Positions 44,944 to 53,972 are shown, counted from the first letter of the stretch. The stretch: 64,000 bases of DNA from Clostridioides mangenotii TR (GCF_000498755.1 NZ_AXUS01000002.1:62001-126000), one strand, 5' to 3'. Translations and numbers: made by a program. Notes: generated from the letters alone by a model not told the origin.

Positions 44944-45006
44944 AAAAGCCTTCTTAGAAGATAATCTAAAAAAAATATTTGTTTAAATCATCTTCCCAGA
45001 AAAGCT
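44944..45006 (-). terminator. Terminator of the UvrA-like gene
   Basis: AAAAAGC-TTCT-GAAGAT pairs with ATCTTC-AGAA-GC across a 20-base AT-rich loop just past the stop; imperfect. Confidence 0.5.
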
Positions 45007-45014
45007 ATAAATTA

Positions 45015-47255
45015 TTATTTAATATACTTTGACGTAAGAGATTTCTCACTCTCAATTAAATCTTGTGGAGCTCCTTCAAAAAGAACTTCTCCACCCTTAC
45101 TTCCACCTTCTGGACCTATATCAATAATCCAATCAGCCTGCTTTATAATATCTATATTGTGCTCAATTATAATAACTGTATTTCCATTATCAATTATATT
45201 TTCCACAATCCCAACAAAATTTTCTATATCAGACATATGAAGTCCTGTTGAAGGCTCGTCCATAACGTATACGTTGCTCTTCTTATGGAGTTCATTAGCA
45301 AGCTTCAATCTTTGGCACTCACCACCAGATAATGTATCTAGAGGCTGCCCAAGCGTTAAATATCCTATTCCCATCTCTTCAAGACCTGCTAATATTTTAT
45401 CTATTTTCTTTTCTCTAAAGAACGAAATAGCTTCACTTACCGTCATCTCTAAGACTTCTATAATGGATTTTCTATTTAATTTATATTCAAGAACTTCACC
45501 TTTAAATCTCTTTCCTTCACAGTCATCACATACAACTTTTGTGTTCTCCATAAATGAAATCTCTGTTTCAATAACTCCAGTTCCTTTACAGCTTTCACAA
45601 GCGCCTTCTGAATTGTAGCTAAATAGCGATGCTGAAACATTGTTTTCTTTTGCAAAAACTTTCCTTATTTCGTCCATCATCCCACTATAAGTCGCTAAAT
45701 TCGATCTCGATGTAGCAAATACTGCACTTTGATCTACCAGTACAATATCTGGGTTCTGTTTGATAAGTTCCCCTTTTATCAAACTGCTCTTTCCTGATCC
45801 AGCTACTCCCGTAACTACTGTTAAAACTCCTTTTGGGATACTTACAGATACATTTTTAAGATTATTTAAATTTGCATTTTTGACTACCAACCATCCATTT
45901 TGCTTTCTTACTTCTTTTTTTATAGAAAGTGCTTTATTTAAAGCTCTTCCTGTTAGTGTGTCTGATTTAAGAAGCTCTTTATAACTTCCTTCAAACATTA
46001 TCTCTCCACCATTTCTTCCGGCATGGGGTCCTACATCTACAACATGGTCTGCTATTTTGATGACATCTGGATCATGCTCTACAATTATAACTGTGTTTCC
46101 TTTATCTCTTAGTTTGATAAGTAAATTATTTAATCTGTACACATCTCTTGGATGAAGGCCTATGCTAGGCTCATCAAATATATACATAAGGTCAGTCAGA
46201 CTACTATTTAAATGGCGAACCATTTTTATTCTCTGAGCTTCTCCTCCAGATAAAGTAGAACTCTGTCTATCCAGCGATAAATATCCTAGACCTATATCAA
46301 CTATATTACTTAACTTCTCTTTAAGACTATCTAAAATTGGTTTAATACCTTCATCTTTAACCTTATCTAAGACGTCTAAAAGTTCGTCTATTTGTAAAGC
46401 TGTCATATCTGCTATATTTCTACCTTGAATTTTACAATTTAGAGACACTTGGTTTAGTCTAGCTCCCTGACATAATGAGCACTCACTCTCTGTCATTAAA
46501 CTGCTTAATTTTTTTTTCGCCTTTTCACTCTGTTCATCATCTCTTTTTAAGTACAGTCTGTTGAACTTTAAGATCAATCCTTCATAAGTGAAAGCAACTC
46601 CCATATCCTTACTTTTTTTAAGTTTTTCTGGTACTCCATAAAGGAATTTTTCTAATTCTTCTTCTGAGTAATCATTAATCTTCTTGTCGCTATCAAAAAA
46701 TCCAGAGTCTGCAAATATCTTCCAATACCAAGATCCAACATTGAAATTTTGAAGTAAAATTGCTCCTTCATTTAAAGATTTATTTTTATCAAGTATAGCT
46801 TCCAACTTTACTTCCTTTTTTCTCCCCAAACCTTCACACTCAGGGCACATACCGCTTAGATCATTGAATGAAAATCTATGAGGTTGTTTGATGTGAGGCT
46901 CCCCAACCCTAGAAAACAAAGTTCTTAAAAGTGGATTTATATCTGAGATAGTTCCTAGTGTAGATCTTGAATTTCCACCGAGCCTTTTTTGATCGATAAT
47001 AATCGGTGTCGATAAGTTTTCTATTGAATCAGCTTTGACCTCTCCATAATTGGTCAAGAATTTTCGCACAAAAGCACTGAATGTTTCATTTAATTGACGT
47101 CCAGCTTCTTTTCCTATTGTTTCAAATACGATTGAAGATTTTCCAGAACCAGAAACTCCTGTAAAAATAGTTATTTTTCTCTTTGGGACTTTAAGTGATA
47201 CATTCTTTAAATTATTCTCCCTACATCCTTTTAAAACTATAAATTCATCCTGCAT
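45015..47255 (-). CDS. UvrA-like ATP-binding protein (excinuclease A paralog)
   Basis: 746 residues from ATG 47255, with GGAGG upstream. Two ABC ATPase modules: Walker A GVSGSGKSS (N-half) and GVAGSGKSS (C-half); signatures LSGGEAQR and LSGGECQR; Walker B IFDEPSIGLH and VMDEPSTGLH. Zinc-finger CxxC pairs (GMCPECEGLG, GACESCKGTG, CDDCEGKRF) are kept. It is about 200 residues shorter than UvrA (about 940) and lacks most of the UvrB-binding insertion, so it is the UvrA2/DrrC-like class linked to drug resistance or DNA damage tolerance rather than repair itself. Stand-alone. Confidence 0.9.
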   Translation of the reverse strand: MQDEFIVLKGCRENNLKNVSLKVPKRKITIFTGVSGSGKSSIVFETIGKEAGRQLNETFSAFVRKFLTNYGEVKADSIENLSTPIIIDQKRLGGNSRSTLGTISDINPLLRTLFSRVGEPHIKQPHRFSFNDLSGMCPECEGLGRKKEVKLEAILDKNKSLNEGAILLQNFNVGSWYWKIFADSGFFDSDKKINDYSEEELEKFLYGVPEKLKKSKDMGVAFTYEGLILKFNRLYLKRDDEQSEKAKKKLSSLMTESECSLCQGARLNQVSLNCKIQGRNIADMTALQIDELLDVLDKVKDEGIKPILDSLKEKLSNIVDIGLGYLSLDRQSSTLSGGEAQRIKMVRHLNSSLTDLMYIFDEPSIGLHPRDVYRLNNLLIKLRDKGNTVIIVEHDPDVIKIADHVVDVGPHAGRNGGEIMFEGSYKELLKSDTLTGRALNKALSIKKEVRKQNGWLVVKNANLNNLKNVSVSIPKGVLTVVTGVAGSGKSSLIKGELIKQNPDIVLVDQSAVFATSRSNLATYSGMMDEIRKVFAKENNVSASLFSYNSEGACESCKGTGVIETEISFMENTKVVCDDCEGKRFKGEVLEYKLNRKSIIEVLEMTVSEAISFFREKKIDKILAGLEEMGIGYLTLGQPLDTLSGGECQRLKLANELHKKSNVYVMDEPSTGLHMSDIENFVGIVENIIDNGNTVIIIEHNIDIIKQADWIIDIGPEGGSKGGEVLFEGAPQDLIESEKSLTSKYIK

Positions 47256-47472
47256 AAAAACCTCCAATTATTTTTTAGCTATTACGTTAGATATTAGATA
47301 TACAACAGTACCAGGAATTAAATTTTATCAGAACAGAAAAATAAATCAATACATTATTGATATTATCGCAAAGAAAGTCGAATTACTTAGATTTTTATCC
47401 TTTTAAATAAACTTTGTTGTATTTATTTTCCATAACTTTCTATATATTACCATACAAAAATCGATAAGAGCA

Positions 47473-47501
47473 TTGACATACTTATATATAATTTCTATTA
47501 T
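47473..47501 (+). promoter_or_regulatory. Sigma-70 type promoter of the BFD-like gene
   Basis: TTGACA, 17-base spacer, TATTAT; start of transcription would be near 47508, about 50 bp upstream of the coding start. Confidence 0.75.
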
Positions 47502-47558
47502 TAAATCATAAGTAAATATAAATACAGCTAGAATTTAAATTATAGGGAAGTGAATAAG

Positions 47559-47777
47559 TTGGGTATAAATAATAGACATGAAAAAATTTGTTACTGTAAT
47601 AATGTAACTAGAGAAGATATATACAACGCCATTCAAAATGGAGCTGATTCAGTAAATTCTGTAATAAAAATGACTGGTGCTATGCTTAACAGCAACTGTG
47701 CTGTGAACAACCCAAAAAAGACTTGCTGCTATAAAGACATTGTAAGGGTTTTTAATGAACTAACAAGGGATGTTTAA
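47559..47777 (+). CDS. BFD-like [2Fe-2S] protein
   Basis: 72 residues starting at TTG 47559, with AGGGAAG 8 bases upstream; the GTG at 47550 lies too close to it. The pattern ICYCNNVTREDIYNAIQNGADSVNSVIKMTGAM matches the Fer2_BFD fold, with first cluster ligands C-x-C. The usual second pair CGxC is replaced by CAVNN...TCC, so the cluster site is altered but Cys are still available. BFD proteins shuttle electrons to nitrite reductase, hydrogenase or bacterioferritin; here it is alone with a terminator after it. Confidence 0.75.
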   Translation: MGINNRHEKICYCNNVTREDIYNAIQNGADSVNSVIKMTGAMLNSNCAVNNPKKTCCYKDIVRVFNELTRDV

Positions 47778-47803
47778 AAGAATTATCTTTTAACATCCTT
47801 GTT
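47762..47803 (+). terminator. Terminator overlapping the end of the BFD-like gene
   Basis: AACAAGG-G-ATGTT-T-AAAAGA pairs with TCTTTTAACATCCTTGTT around ATTA. The stem includes the stop codon. Confidence 0.85.
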
Positions 47804-47991
47804 ATATTATTATTTTTTCATTCCTATATTTCTTTAAATTCTTTAGCTTACTATACAAACAAGTCTGTTTTAAATTAAATTTTATTGTTTATCATATATA
47901 TTACATTAAATTTTACGTTTTTTTATAAAATCATTTACTTTTTTTAATGTTTTAGTTAAAATAACTTAAAACCATTTAAGGAGGTATATAT

Positions 47992-48162
47992 ATGGATGAG
48001 ATTGATTTTAAAATAATCTAAACCCTTAAAAGAAATAGCCGACCCTCAGCGTCTGAGTTAAGTAAACAGGTTAATCTATCTGTTCCTGCTGTATCTGAAA
48101 GAGTAAAAAAGATTGAGCAAGCTGGGATTATAAAAAAATATACTGTACAAATTGACAGCTAA
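47992..48162 (+). pseudogene. Truncated Lrp/AsnC family regulator
   Basis: An AAGGAGG site precedes ATG 47992 and the frame reads MDEIDFKII, then TAA at 48019, then TLKRNSRPSASELSKQVNLSVPAVSERVKKIEQAGIIKKYTVQIDS and a stop. This is the AsnC-type N-terminal HTH of an Lrp protein with a nonsense codon at position 10, and with the C-terminal RAM sensing domain absent. About 56 codons remain of an expected about 150. The alpha/beta hydrolase gene converges right after it. Confidence 0.85.
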
Positions 48163-48169
48163 ATCACCA

Positions 48170-49030
48170 TTAATTTCCCATAAAATCTTTTACTATCTCT
48201 ACATAATCCTCTATCTTTAGAAAAAGCGCTAGATGCCCTCCACTGATATCTGTATGTACTGTAGGATCTGGCATAATATCTATAAGCGACTCCTTCACCC
48301 CATCATTAAAAGTAATATCATCTTCAGACAATATTAGCAACACTCTTCCTTTTAAATATTGGAAATCCTCAGAAGTCATATCCCAATTGTCAGTTAAGTC
48401 GCACATTAAATTACACATATATACCTCATGTTTTTTTGTTAACAGAGAAAGCATACACTCTGTAATTCCGTTCATGTATTCTTTCTCTTTTTCACTACCA
48501 GCGGCAACTTTCTTAGCTATATTTTTGCACATGACCGGTTTTAATAATCCCATAGGAAGAAATTTCAGCAAATTTACAGTTTTTTTCATACTATTTACCA
48601 TATTGAGCATGCAATCTCTTCCCTCTTGATTCATATTTTTAGATAGCGATCCTGTATTGGATAATACTAAGCCTTGAATCATTTTCGGGTGTCTTTTAAC
48701 AATTATTTGTGCCAATAACCCACCATAAGATTGTCCCACTAAATATACATTACTTACTCCTATTTGTTTTAGTAATATCACAATTGCATCGGCAAGTTCA
48801 TTATTTGTAGAAAATTCGTTGTGATAATCAAATGTCACTACTGAATAATATTTTGAAAATGCTTCAAAATGACTATAAAACAAATCCGATTTTCCAATTC
48901 CTCCAGTTAACAAAACAAGTGTTGTATCTCCATTTTCATGATAACGAAATGTAAAATCTTCTCCATTAACTTTTTGTGTTTGTAATGGATATTTAATATT
49001 AAATTTTTCAAGTTCTTGTTTTACGCTCAT
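48170..49030 (-). CDS. Alpha/beta hydrolase
   Basis: 286 residues. Oxyanion region LLTGGIGKSD, nucleophile elbow VGQSYGGLLAQI (Ser at about 102), acid in LILSEDDITFND, and C-terminal His in DISGGHLALF (about 264) fit the catalytic triad. A helical cap lies at about 130-200. The fold covers esterases, lipases and C-C hydrolases; substrate unknown. GAGGAGG precedes the ATG. Confidence 0.88.
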   Translation of the reverse strand: MSVKQELEKFNIKYPLQTQKVNGEDFTFRYHENGDTTLVLLTGGIGKSDLFYSHFEAFSKYYSVVTFDYHNEFSTNNELADAIVILLKQIGVSNVYLVGQSYGGLLAQIIVKRHPKMIQGLVLSNTGSLSKNMNQEGRDCMLNMVNSMKKTVNLLKFLPMGLLKPVMCKNIAKKVAAGSEKEKEYMNGITECMLSLLTKKHEVYMCNLMCDLTDNWDMTSEDFQYLKGRVLLILSEDDITFNDGVKESLIDIMPDPTVHTDISGGHLALFLKIEDYVEIVKDFMGN

Positions 49031-49145
49031 ATTTATACCTCCTCTACATTATCAAATATAATTTACTAAACATTTTACCAAGTATCGTTTTTTTCTTCAT
49101 AAAATTGCTTATGAAACATATTTTTATTTGAAGACAAAGATATCA

Positions 49146-49913
49146 TTATTTAAATAAATAGCTAGTCATAGACAAACTTCCCGACAAACATCCTTCATTA
49201 AATACTTCTATGTCATCGTTATCATCGTAGGCTCCTAAAGTGTAAAGAAGTGGATAAAAATGCTCAGGTGTAGGCACTGCTAACTTAGACAATTCATGTT
49301 TTTCAAACTCAACTACATTTTCGAAATTTCGGTTTAGAATTGAATCCTTTATATATAGATCAAAATCTTCTGCCCATGTAAAACCTTCATCAATATAACT
49401 CAATTTACTTAAATTATGTACTACATCTCCACTTGCAAATATAAGTACTCCTTGATTTCGTAAATCTTTTAAGTTTTTGCCTATTTCATAATGCTCCCTA
49501 CTACTTGCATATCCATCTACACTCATTTGATATACTGGGATATTTGCTCCAGGATACATTCTAGTAAGTACAGACCAAGTTCCATGATCGAGCCCCCAAG
49601 AGTTATCTACTTCTACTGAATTTTTTAGCAGTCTTATAGTATTCTCCGCACAATCTACACAACCTCTAGCTGGGTAAACTACTTCATATAATTCTTTTGG
49701 AAACCCATACATATCGTATATCATCTTTGGGTATTCCTCATCTTGAATTCTTGTACCCTTAGTATACCAATGCGCAGAAATAGCAAGTATAGCCTTTGGT
49801 TTCGGCAGTTTTTTAGCAATTTCCCTCCACCCTCTGGTATACTTGTTGTCTTCAATTGCGTTCATTGGTGATCCATGTCCAACAAATATCATTGGCATTC
49901 TATCTTGACTCAT
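49146..49913 (-). CDS. ygiD: LigB-type extradiol dioxygenase (YgiD-like)
   Basis: 255 residues matching YgiD, 4,5-DOPA extradiol dioxygenase: MIFVGHGSPMNAIED with His at about 13, PKAILAISAHWYTKGTRIQ with His at about 47, GLDHGTWSVLTRMYPGANIPV with His at about 114, FASGDVVHNLSKL with His at about 168. These residues bind the non-haem metal. Extradiol cleavage needs O2, which is odd for a strict anaerobe; in such hosts the function is unknown. AAGGGATG precedes the ATG. Confidence 0.9.
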   Translation of the reverse strand: MSQDRMPMIFVGHGSPMNAIEDNKYTRGWREIAKKLPKPKAILAISAHWYTKGTRIQDEEYPKMIYDMYGFPKELYEVVYPARGCVDCAENTIRLLKNSVEVDNSWGLDHGTWSVLTRMYPGANIPVYQMSVDGYASSREHYEIGKNLKDLRNQGVLIFASGDVVHNLSKLSYIDEGFTWAEDFDLYIKDSILNRNFENVVEFEKHELSKLAVPTPEHFYPLLYTLGAYDDNDDIEVFNEGCLSGSLSMTSYLFK

Positions 49914-50066
49914 TTATATCATCCCTTCTTTTAAAATCCTTTAATTTCTATTATTAGTTGTTCAATTATACATTTTTTATTTTATCTTTTTCATTCATAT
50001 TTTATTGTTTTAATTTAATCATAATTTGCATCATAAAAACGACTTAGGAATCCTAATTGTTCTTAT

Positions 50067-50124
50067 AATTAAAATTACCCCAATCTAGTTGTATCAAAAC
50101 AACTTGACTTGGGTAAATTTAATT
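50067..50124. repeat. Long inverted repeat, possible terminator
   Basis: AATTAAAATTACCC and GGGTAAATTTAATT pair at 13 of 14 positions, with a second stem AGTTGT/ACAACT inside. No clear T-run follows. Confidence 0.5.
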
Positions 50125-50362
50125 ATTATCTATTCCGCTAATTAGTGACTTAGAATCAACGACAACAAGGATTGCTTCAATATCTTCTAGCATTTCCTTA
50201 ACCAACTTAGATGCCTCACTAGATTAAATCTCATTTAAGCGATTTTTTGGTTTTTCTGATTCAACTTTTGAAAAGTACTCTTTATTTAATATACTCTTAT
50301 TTAATAAGTCACCCAACACAATCGTCTCATCAGCAATTTTTTAATCCCAATTAATCTTTATT
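50119..50362 (-). pseudogene. Fragment of an unrecognised protein with two in-frame stops
   Basis: The minus strand reads INWD-stop-KIADETIVLGDLLNKSILNKEYFSK...NRLNEI-stop-SSEASKLVKEMLEDIEAILVVVDSKSLISGIDNN-stop. The codon use looks protein-like, but I do not recognise the family. Probably a decayed gene. Confidence 0.45.
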
Positions 50363-50381
50363 GAATCCTCCTAATTTATAA

Positions 50382-50983
50382 TTACCTGTCACTAGTCTTT
50401 TTGTATTCTCTTTTTGCTTTAATATGTAATACTAAGAAAAGTATAATTGCGACTGGATAAAATAAGTCAAATACTCCCCTCATAATTGCCCACGGTGTCT
50501 AAAACCAAAATGCACTCCAAAATTCATCTCCTACTCTTTCCCACAATTCAGGGGTAAGGTATAAGCTCTTAGGATTTGTAAAAATACTAGAATCTAAAGC
50601 ACCAGTCAAAACTAATGAAACAAATAAAGGTGAATAGCATATAGCCAATAATCCCCAAAACTCCGATAATCTCTTATACCTTAAAGATTTTGATGTAGTA
50701 TCTGAAAATATATCATCGTCAATATCTCCATCTATCTTTTTGAAATATTGTATATTGGAATATTTCCCACCTGATATAAATTTCCAACCAAAATCTTCAA
50801 ACATAGTACAATAGCTCTCAAAATCTCCTCTCTTCTTAAAAGTTCTACAGTCAATTTTTATATTTGTATTTGAAGGCTCAGATTTCTCAAAATAATATGC
50901 GATTTTTTTACCAGTAAATAAGTATCCGCTTTTAGCCAATTTTCTTCGTTATCTATGTCAAAAAAACATTTGAACTTTTTCAT
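50382..50983 (-). pseudogene. Broken DUF2812 gene
   Basis: From ATG 50983 the minus strand reads MKKFKCFFDIDNEENW, then a one-base deletion around 50940-50945 shifts to the frame AKSGYLFTGKKIAYYFEKSEPSNTN... (open 50939-50499). That frame ends at TAG after FWF, but beyond it the same frame continues TPWAIMRGVFDLFYPVAIILFLVLHIKAKREYKK to a TAA at 50384-50382. Restored, it would be about 200 residues with a DUF2812 domain and a C-terminal pair of membrane helices (LLAICYSPLFVSLVL, and LFYPVAIILFLVLH). Two lesions make a sequencing error unlikely. Downstream partner of the PadR gene at 51066. Confidence 0.75.
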
Positions 50984-51065
50984 TTTAATATCTACCCCCT
51001 CTTAGTAACTATTTTATTTATCACAGATTCTTTAATTTTTTATCTCTATCTATATAAATCTCAGA

Positions 51066-51374
51066 TTATATTAACTCCTCTGATACATCAACCATATGTT
51101 TTATTCTCTTGAGATCAAGTTTTAAAATTGCTTTACCCTTTTCTGTAATCACATAAACCTTTCTACGTTTGTCTTCACTTGGAACAGGTTCAATATATTT
51201 TAATTTTAGTAAATTTTCAATTGCACCATATAGTGTTCCTGCTGCCATCCTAACATCTCCATCACTAAGATCTTCTATCTTTTGCATAATTAAATATCCA
51301 TGTGCTGGCTCTAGCAGTGCCAAAAGAATGTAGTATATCGTTTCAGTTAATGGTAAATTTTTATCCCTTTTCAT
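51066..51374 (-). CDS. PadR family transcriptional regulator
   Basis: 102 residues from ATG 51374 (MKRDKNLPLTE), with AGGAGGTGG upstream. PadR domain: TIYYILLALLEPAHGYLIMQKIEDLSDGDVRMAAGTLYGAIENLLKLKYI (about 10-60), wing DKRRKVYVITEKGKAIL. PadR and DUF2812 genes form a frequent pair in Firmicutes, the membrane protein being the repressed target. Here the DUF2812 partner is broken while the regulator looks intact. The 13-bp tandem repeats at 51429-51467 lie just upstream. Confidence 0.9.
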   Translation of the reverse strand: MKRDKNLPLTETIYYILLALLEPAHGYLIMQKIEDLSDGDVRMAAGTLYGAIENLLKLKYIEPVPSEDKRRKVYVITEKGKAILKLDLKRIKHMVDVSEELI

Positions 51375-51428
51375 TATATCCACCTCCTGTATTAAGTTAT
51401 CTTAACCTAGTTAAATTGTATAGCCAGA

Positions 51429-51467
51429 CTATATCGTTTGGCTATATCGTAAAACTATATCGTTTAA
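51429..51467 (-). repeat. Three tandem 13-bp repeats upstream of PadR
   Basis: CTATATCGT begins at 51429, 51442 and 51455, an exact 13-bp period, about 55-95 bp upstream of the PadR start. Likely operator or promoter element. Confidence 0.65.
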
Positions 51468-51586
51468 CTTTATAATTAGATTATATAAAGTCTTACTGTA
51501 TATGTCAATATATTTTGTTATTATTTTTACTTTTTCTTGTCAAAGTAGTTTTAATATTTTTATGAGTATTTATTTTTCATATAAAA

Positions 51587-51628
51587 AAAGTTAGATCAGA
51601 AATTTAAATACTTTTCTGATCTAACTTT
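51587..51628 (-). terminator. Terminator of the XdhC-like gene
   Basis: AAAGTTAGATCAGAAA and TTTCTGATCTAACTTT form a perfect 16-bp stem with a 10-base loop, followed by T on the minus strand. Confidence 0.9.
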
Positions 51629-51674
51629 ATATAATCATGGTTTATCGAATAAATCTACCTATAATTTATCTATA

Positions 51675-52706
51675 TTACATCTTTATAGGATCGATAAACA
51701 CTTTAATAAATCCACCACAAACCATTCCTTCATCTTCATAAGAATTTCCTGTCATGTCAACTTCTTTTACTAAACACTGCTGTTTTCTAATACAGTTTAG
51801 AGCATCATGGAATACTTCTGACTCCGCACAACCTCCACCGATACTGCCAAGGAAAGATCCATCTTCGAATACAAGCATCTTCGATCCCACATTTCTAGGT
51901 GCCGAACCTCTTCTACTTATTATAGTTACCATTGCCATTTTCATTTTTAAATCATCTTCGGATAAAATTGCATTCAGTAACTCTTTATTTATACCGCTGT
52001 TGCTATTTCCCTTGCTTTTAACCTGTATTATTTCAGACATTATAGAAATAGAAATCTCCTCTGGAGTCTCTGCACCTATTCTCAGACCAATCGGAGAGTA
52101 TATATTATCTAGTTCCCCAGGCTCAAAACCCTGCTCGATAACTAATCTTTTCACCTTTTTAACTCTCAACTTACTCCCTATCATCCCAATATATGAATTA
52201 GGTCTTCTTAGTACTTTTGTCAGGCAATCCTGGTCGTACTTATGACCTCTTGTTACTATTACGTAGTAGTTGTTTATATTGTCTTCAACACTGTCAAGTG
52301 CTGACATAAAGTTATCACATATAACTCTGTCTGCGTCTGTAGTCTTAAGTACATTATTTGTAAATTTAGATCTATCATCTATTACAGTTACGTAGAATCC
52401 TATCATTTTACCAATTTTTATAAGAGGTATAGATATATGACCTGCACCGCAAATTATAAGATGATTTTGCCCATTTGTAACTTCACAAAATACTCTACAA
52501 CCATCTATATCAAAACTCTGTGCTTTTTTTAAGTCTTTTATATCAGACTCTAACTTTTCCCATATTTCTAAATCCTTACTTTTATACTTATATTCTTCGT
52601 CGCTCCATAATGCCTTTTCTCCCTCAAATTCTCCGTCTAAAATTACAGCGTTAATTACAGCTTTATTTTTATCTATTTCTTTAACCTGTCTATAATACTC
52701 TATCAT
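51675..52706 (-). CDS. XdhC/CoxI family protein with permuted domain order
   Basis: 343 residues from ATG 52706, with AGGGGTG upstream. XdhC inserts sulfur into or loads the molybdenum cofactor of hydroxylases such as xanthine dehydrogenase. A Rossmann XdhC_C domain comes first: HLIICGAGHISIPLIKIGKMIGFYVTVIDDRSKF (about 85-118), VTRGHKYDQDCL, GSKLRVKKVK, IGLRIGAETPEEISISIMSEII (about 205-226). The CoxI domain comes last: MAMVTIISRRGSAPRNVGSKMLVFEDGSFLGSIGGGCAESEV (about 255-300), ending EGMVCGG. The usual order is the reverse. No molybdenum hydroxylase gene is in this window. Confidence 0.85.
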   Translation of the reverse strand: MIEYYRQVKEIDKNKAVINAVILDGEFEGEKALWSDEEYKYKSKDLEIWEKLESDIKDLKKAQSFDIDGCRVFCEVTNGQNHLIICGAGHISIPLIKIGKMIGFYVTVIDDRSKFTNNVLKTTDADRVICDNFMSALDSVEDNINNYYVIVTRGHKYDQDCLTKVLRRPNSYIGMIGSKLRVKKVKRLVIEQGFEPGELDNIYSPIGLRIGAETPEEISISIMSEIIQVKSKGNSNSGINKELLNAILSEDDLKMKMAMVTIISRRGSAPRNVGSKMLVFEDGSFLGSIGGGCAESEVFHDALNCIRKQQCLVKEVDMTGNSYEDEGMVCGGFIKVFIDPIKM

Positions 52707-52822
52707 TGTTTTCGACACCCCTATCTTATATATTAGTCATCTTTCCTTATGATTAATACAATTAAGTACAATTACAATACTTTTAAGATAACACTATCGC
52801 TTAAATATGACAATCATTTTAA

Positions 52823-52845
52823 CACATTATTTTAAAAATAATGTG
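52823..52845. repeat. Perfect 23-bp palindrome between XdhC and azlD
   Basis: CACATTATTTT and AAAATAATGTG around a single A. It lies 33 bp past the azlD stop and about 115 bp upstream of the XdhC start, so it is either a weak terminator or an operator. Confidence 0.45.
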
Positions 52846-52877
52846 ATTTTAGTTTTGATTAAAAAAAATTTAACATA

Positions 52878-53216
52878 CTATAATGGAAATACTGTTCGAA
52901 TCAGGATCATATAACACGCCGTTCCAAACAATATACTTAGAATTGTGTTCTTTTTAGTCACTTGTAATACAACCACAAGTGCTACAGAAATTAGTTCAGC
53001 GAGACCAAAAGGAAAAGAGGTTATATCAATATTTCTCAAACAGTAGACTACTAAAATAATCATAATCGATGCAGGCAGTACTGTGCCAAGATAGCGAACG
53101 GTAGACGGTATTTCTTTTTTTCCACCAAATATAAGATATGGCATAGCTCGAGTAAGACCAGTTACCAATGAAACTACAATAAGCGTTGCCACAGCAGAAA
53201 AGAATTTAATTTCCAT
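52878..53216 (-). CDS. azlD: AzlD family branched-chain amino acid export subunit
   Basis: 112 residues, four membrane helices. AzlD pattern: VSLVTGLTRAMPYLIFGGKKEIPSTVRYLGTVLPASIMIILVVYCLR (about 16-62). It works with AzlC to export branched-chain amino acids (or 4-azaleucine). AzlC lies directly upstream (60 bp). GGGAGGAG precedes the ATG. Confidence 0.9.
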   Translation of the reverse strand: MEIKFFSAVATLIVVSLVTGLTRAMPYLIFGGKKEIPSTVRYLGTVLPASIMIILVVYCLRNIDITSFPFGLAELISVALVVVLQVTKKNTILSILFGTACYMILIRTVFPL

Positions 53217-53276
53217 GTTCTACTCCTCCCATCTTCATCATTATGCTTATTCTATCTTTCATAACGACTAACACTA

Positions 53277-53912
53277 TCAAGCTAACAGATAGGCTGGTAG
53301 AATAAAGTTATCTGGACCAAATAAAATTAGAAATACTATCGCACTTACAAAACCAGCTATAGTAGGAATATGTGATTCAAACTGACGCCATTGATTTACA
53401 CAGACTGTAACGAAAAGAGCAGTCGCAGAGAATTCAATTCCCGACAAATCAAATGGCAACATCTTTCCAAACAAAGCACCAATTGTACAACTAAAAATCC
53501 ATAAAAAATGGCACATAGAAGCAATATAGAAATCTACTTTTTGCTCATCTACATCTTCAGGATACTTCAATGAACACAAAACAGAATATGTTTCATCTGT
53601 TAGTGTTAGAGCCATGTACGGATATTTCCAGCCCATTTTTTTAAATTTTTCAACAAATCCTATTCCATAGAAAATATGTCTTGCATTGATAAAAAACGTC
53701 ATTACTGCAATCATAAACAGCGATACTCCAGATGTCATTAGCGAAACCATTACTATTTGCATAGATCCTGCATAAATAAATACACCTGCTAGAAACGACC
53801 ACAAAACTGAATAGCCAGCTTCATTTATTAGAATCCCAAATGCAATTCCAACAAATAGATACGAAAATAGCAAAGGTATAATTTGTTTTACAGCAAAACG
53901 AAATGTTTTCAA
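53277..53912 (-). CDS. azlC: AzlC family branched-chain amino acid permease
   Basis: 211 residues with about six to seven membrane helices. Family blocks: IPLLFSYLFVGIAFGILINEAGYSVLWSFLAGVFIYAGSMQIVMVSLM (about 12-58) and NARHIFYGIGFVEKFKKMGWKYPYMALTLTDETYSV (about 71-105). TTG start with AAGGGGGAT upstream. Large subunit of the exporter with AzlD. Confidence 0.9.
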   Translation of the reverse strand: MKTFRFAVKQIIPLLFSYLFVGIAFGILINEAGYSVLWSFLAGVFIYAGSMQIVMVSLMTSGVSLFMIAVMTFFINARHIFYGIGFVEKFKKMGWKYPYMALTLTDETYSVLCSLKYPEDVDEQKVDFYIASMCHFLWIFSCTIGALFGKMLPFDLSGIEFSATALFVTVCVNQWRQFESHIPTIAGFVSAIVFLILFGPDNFILPAYLLA

Positions 53913-53972
53913 ACTGTATCCCCCTTTTAATGCGATTTTTGGTTAATAATTTCATATTATCATATAAAAAAC

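Larger units (their letters stand above)
49914..50381. other. Gap with inverted repeat and a decayed frame
   Basis: Contains a 14-bp inverted repeat (50067-50124) and minus-strand protein-like sequence at 50119-50362 with two in-frame stops. The left part (49914-50066) presumably holds the promoter of ygiD; nothing else was seen. Confidence 0.6.

Noticed and set aside
45015-47255. Housekeeping uvrA
   Set aside because: About 200 residues too short, and no uvrB or uvrC neighbours; better as the UvrA2-like class.
51429-51467. CRISPR array
   Set aside because: Only three short 13-bp units without unique spacers and no cas genes.
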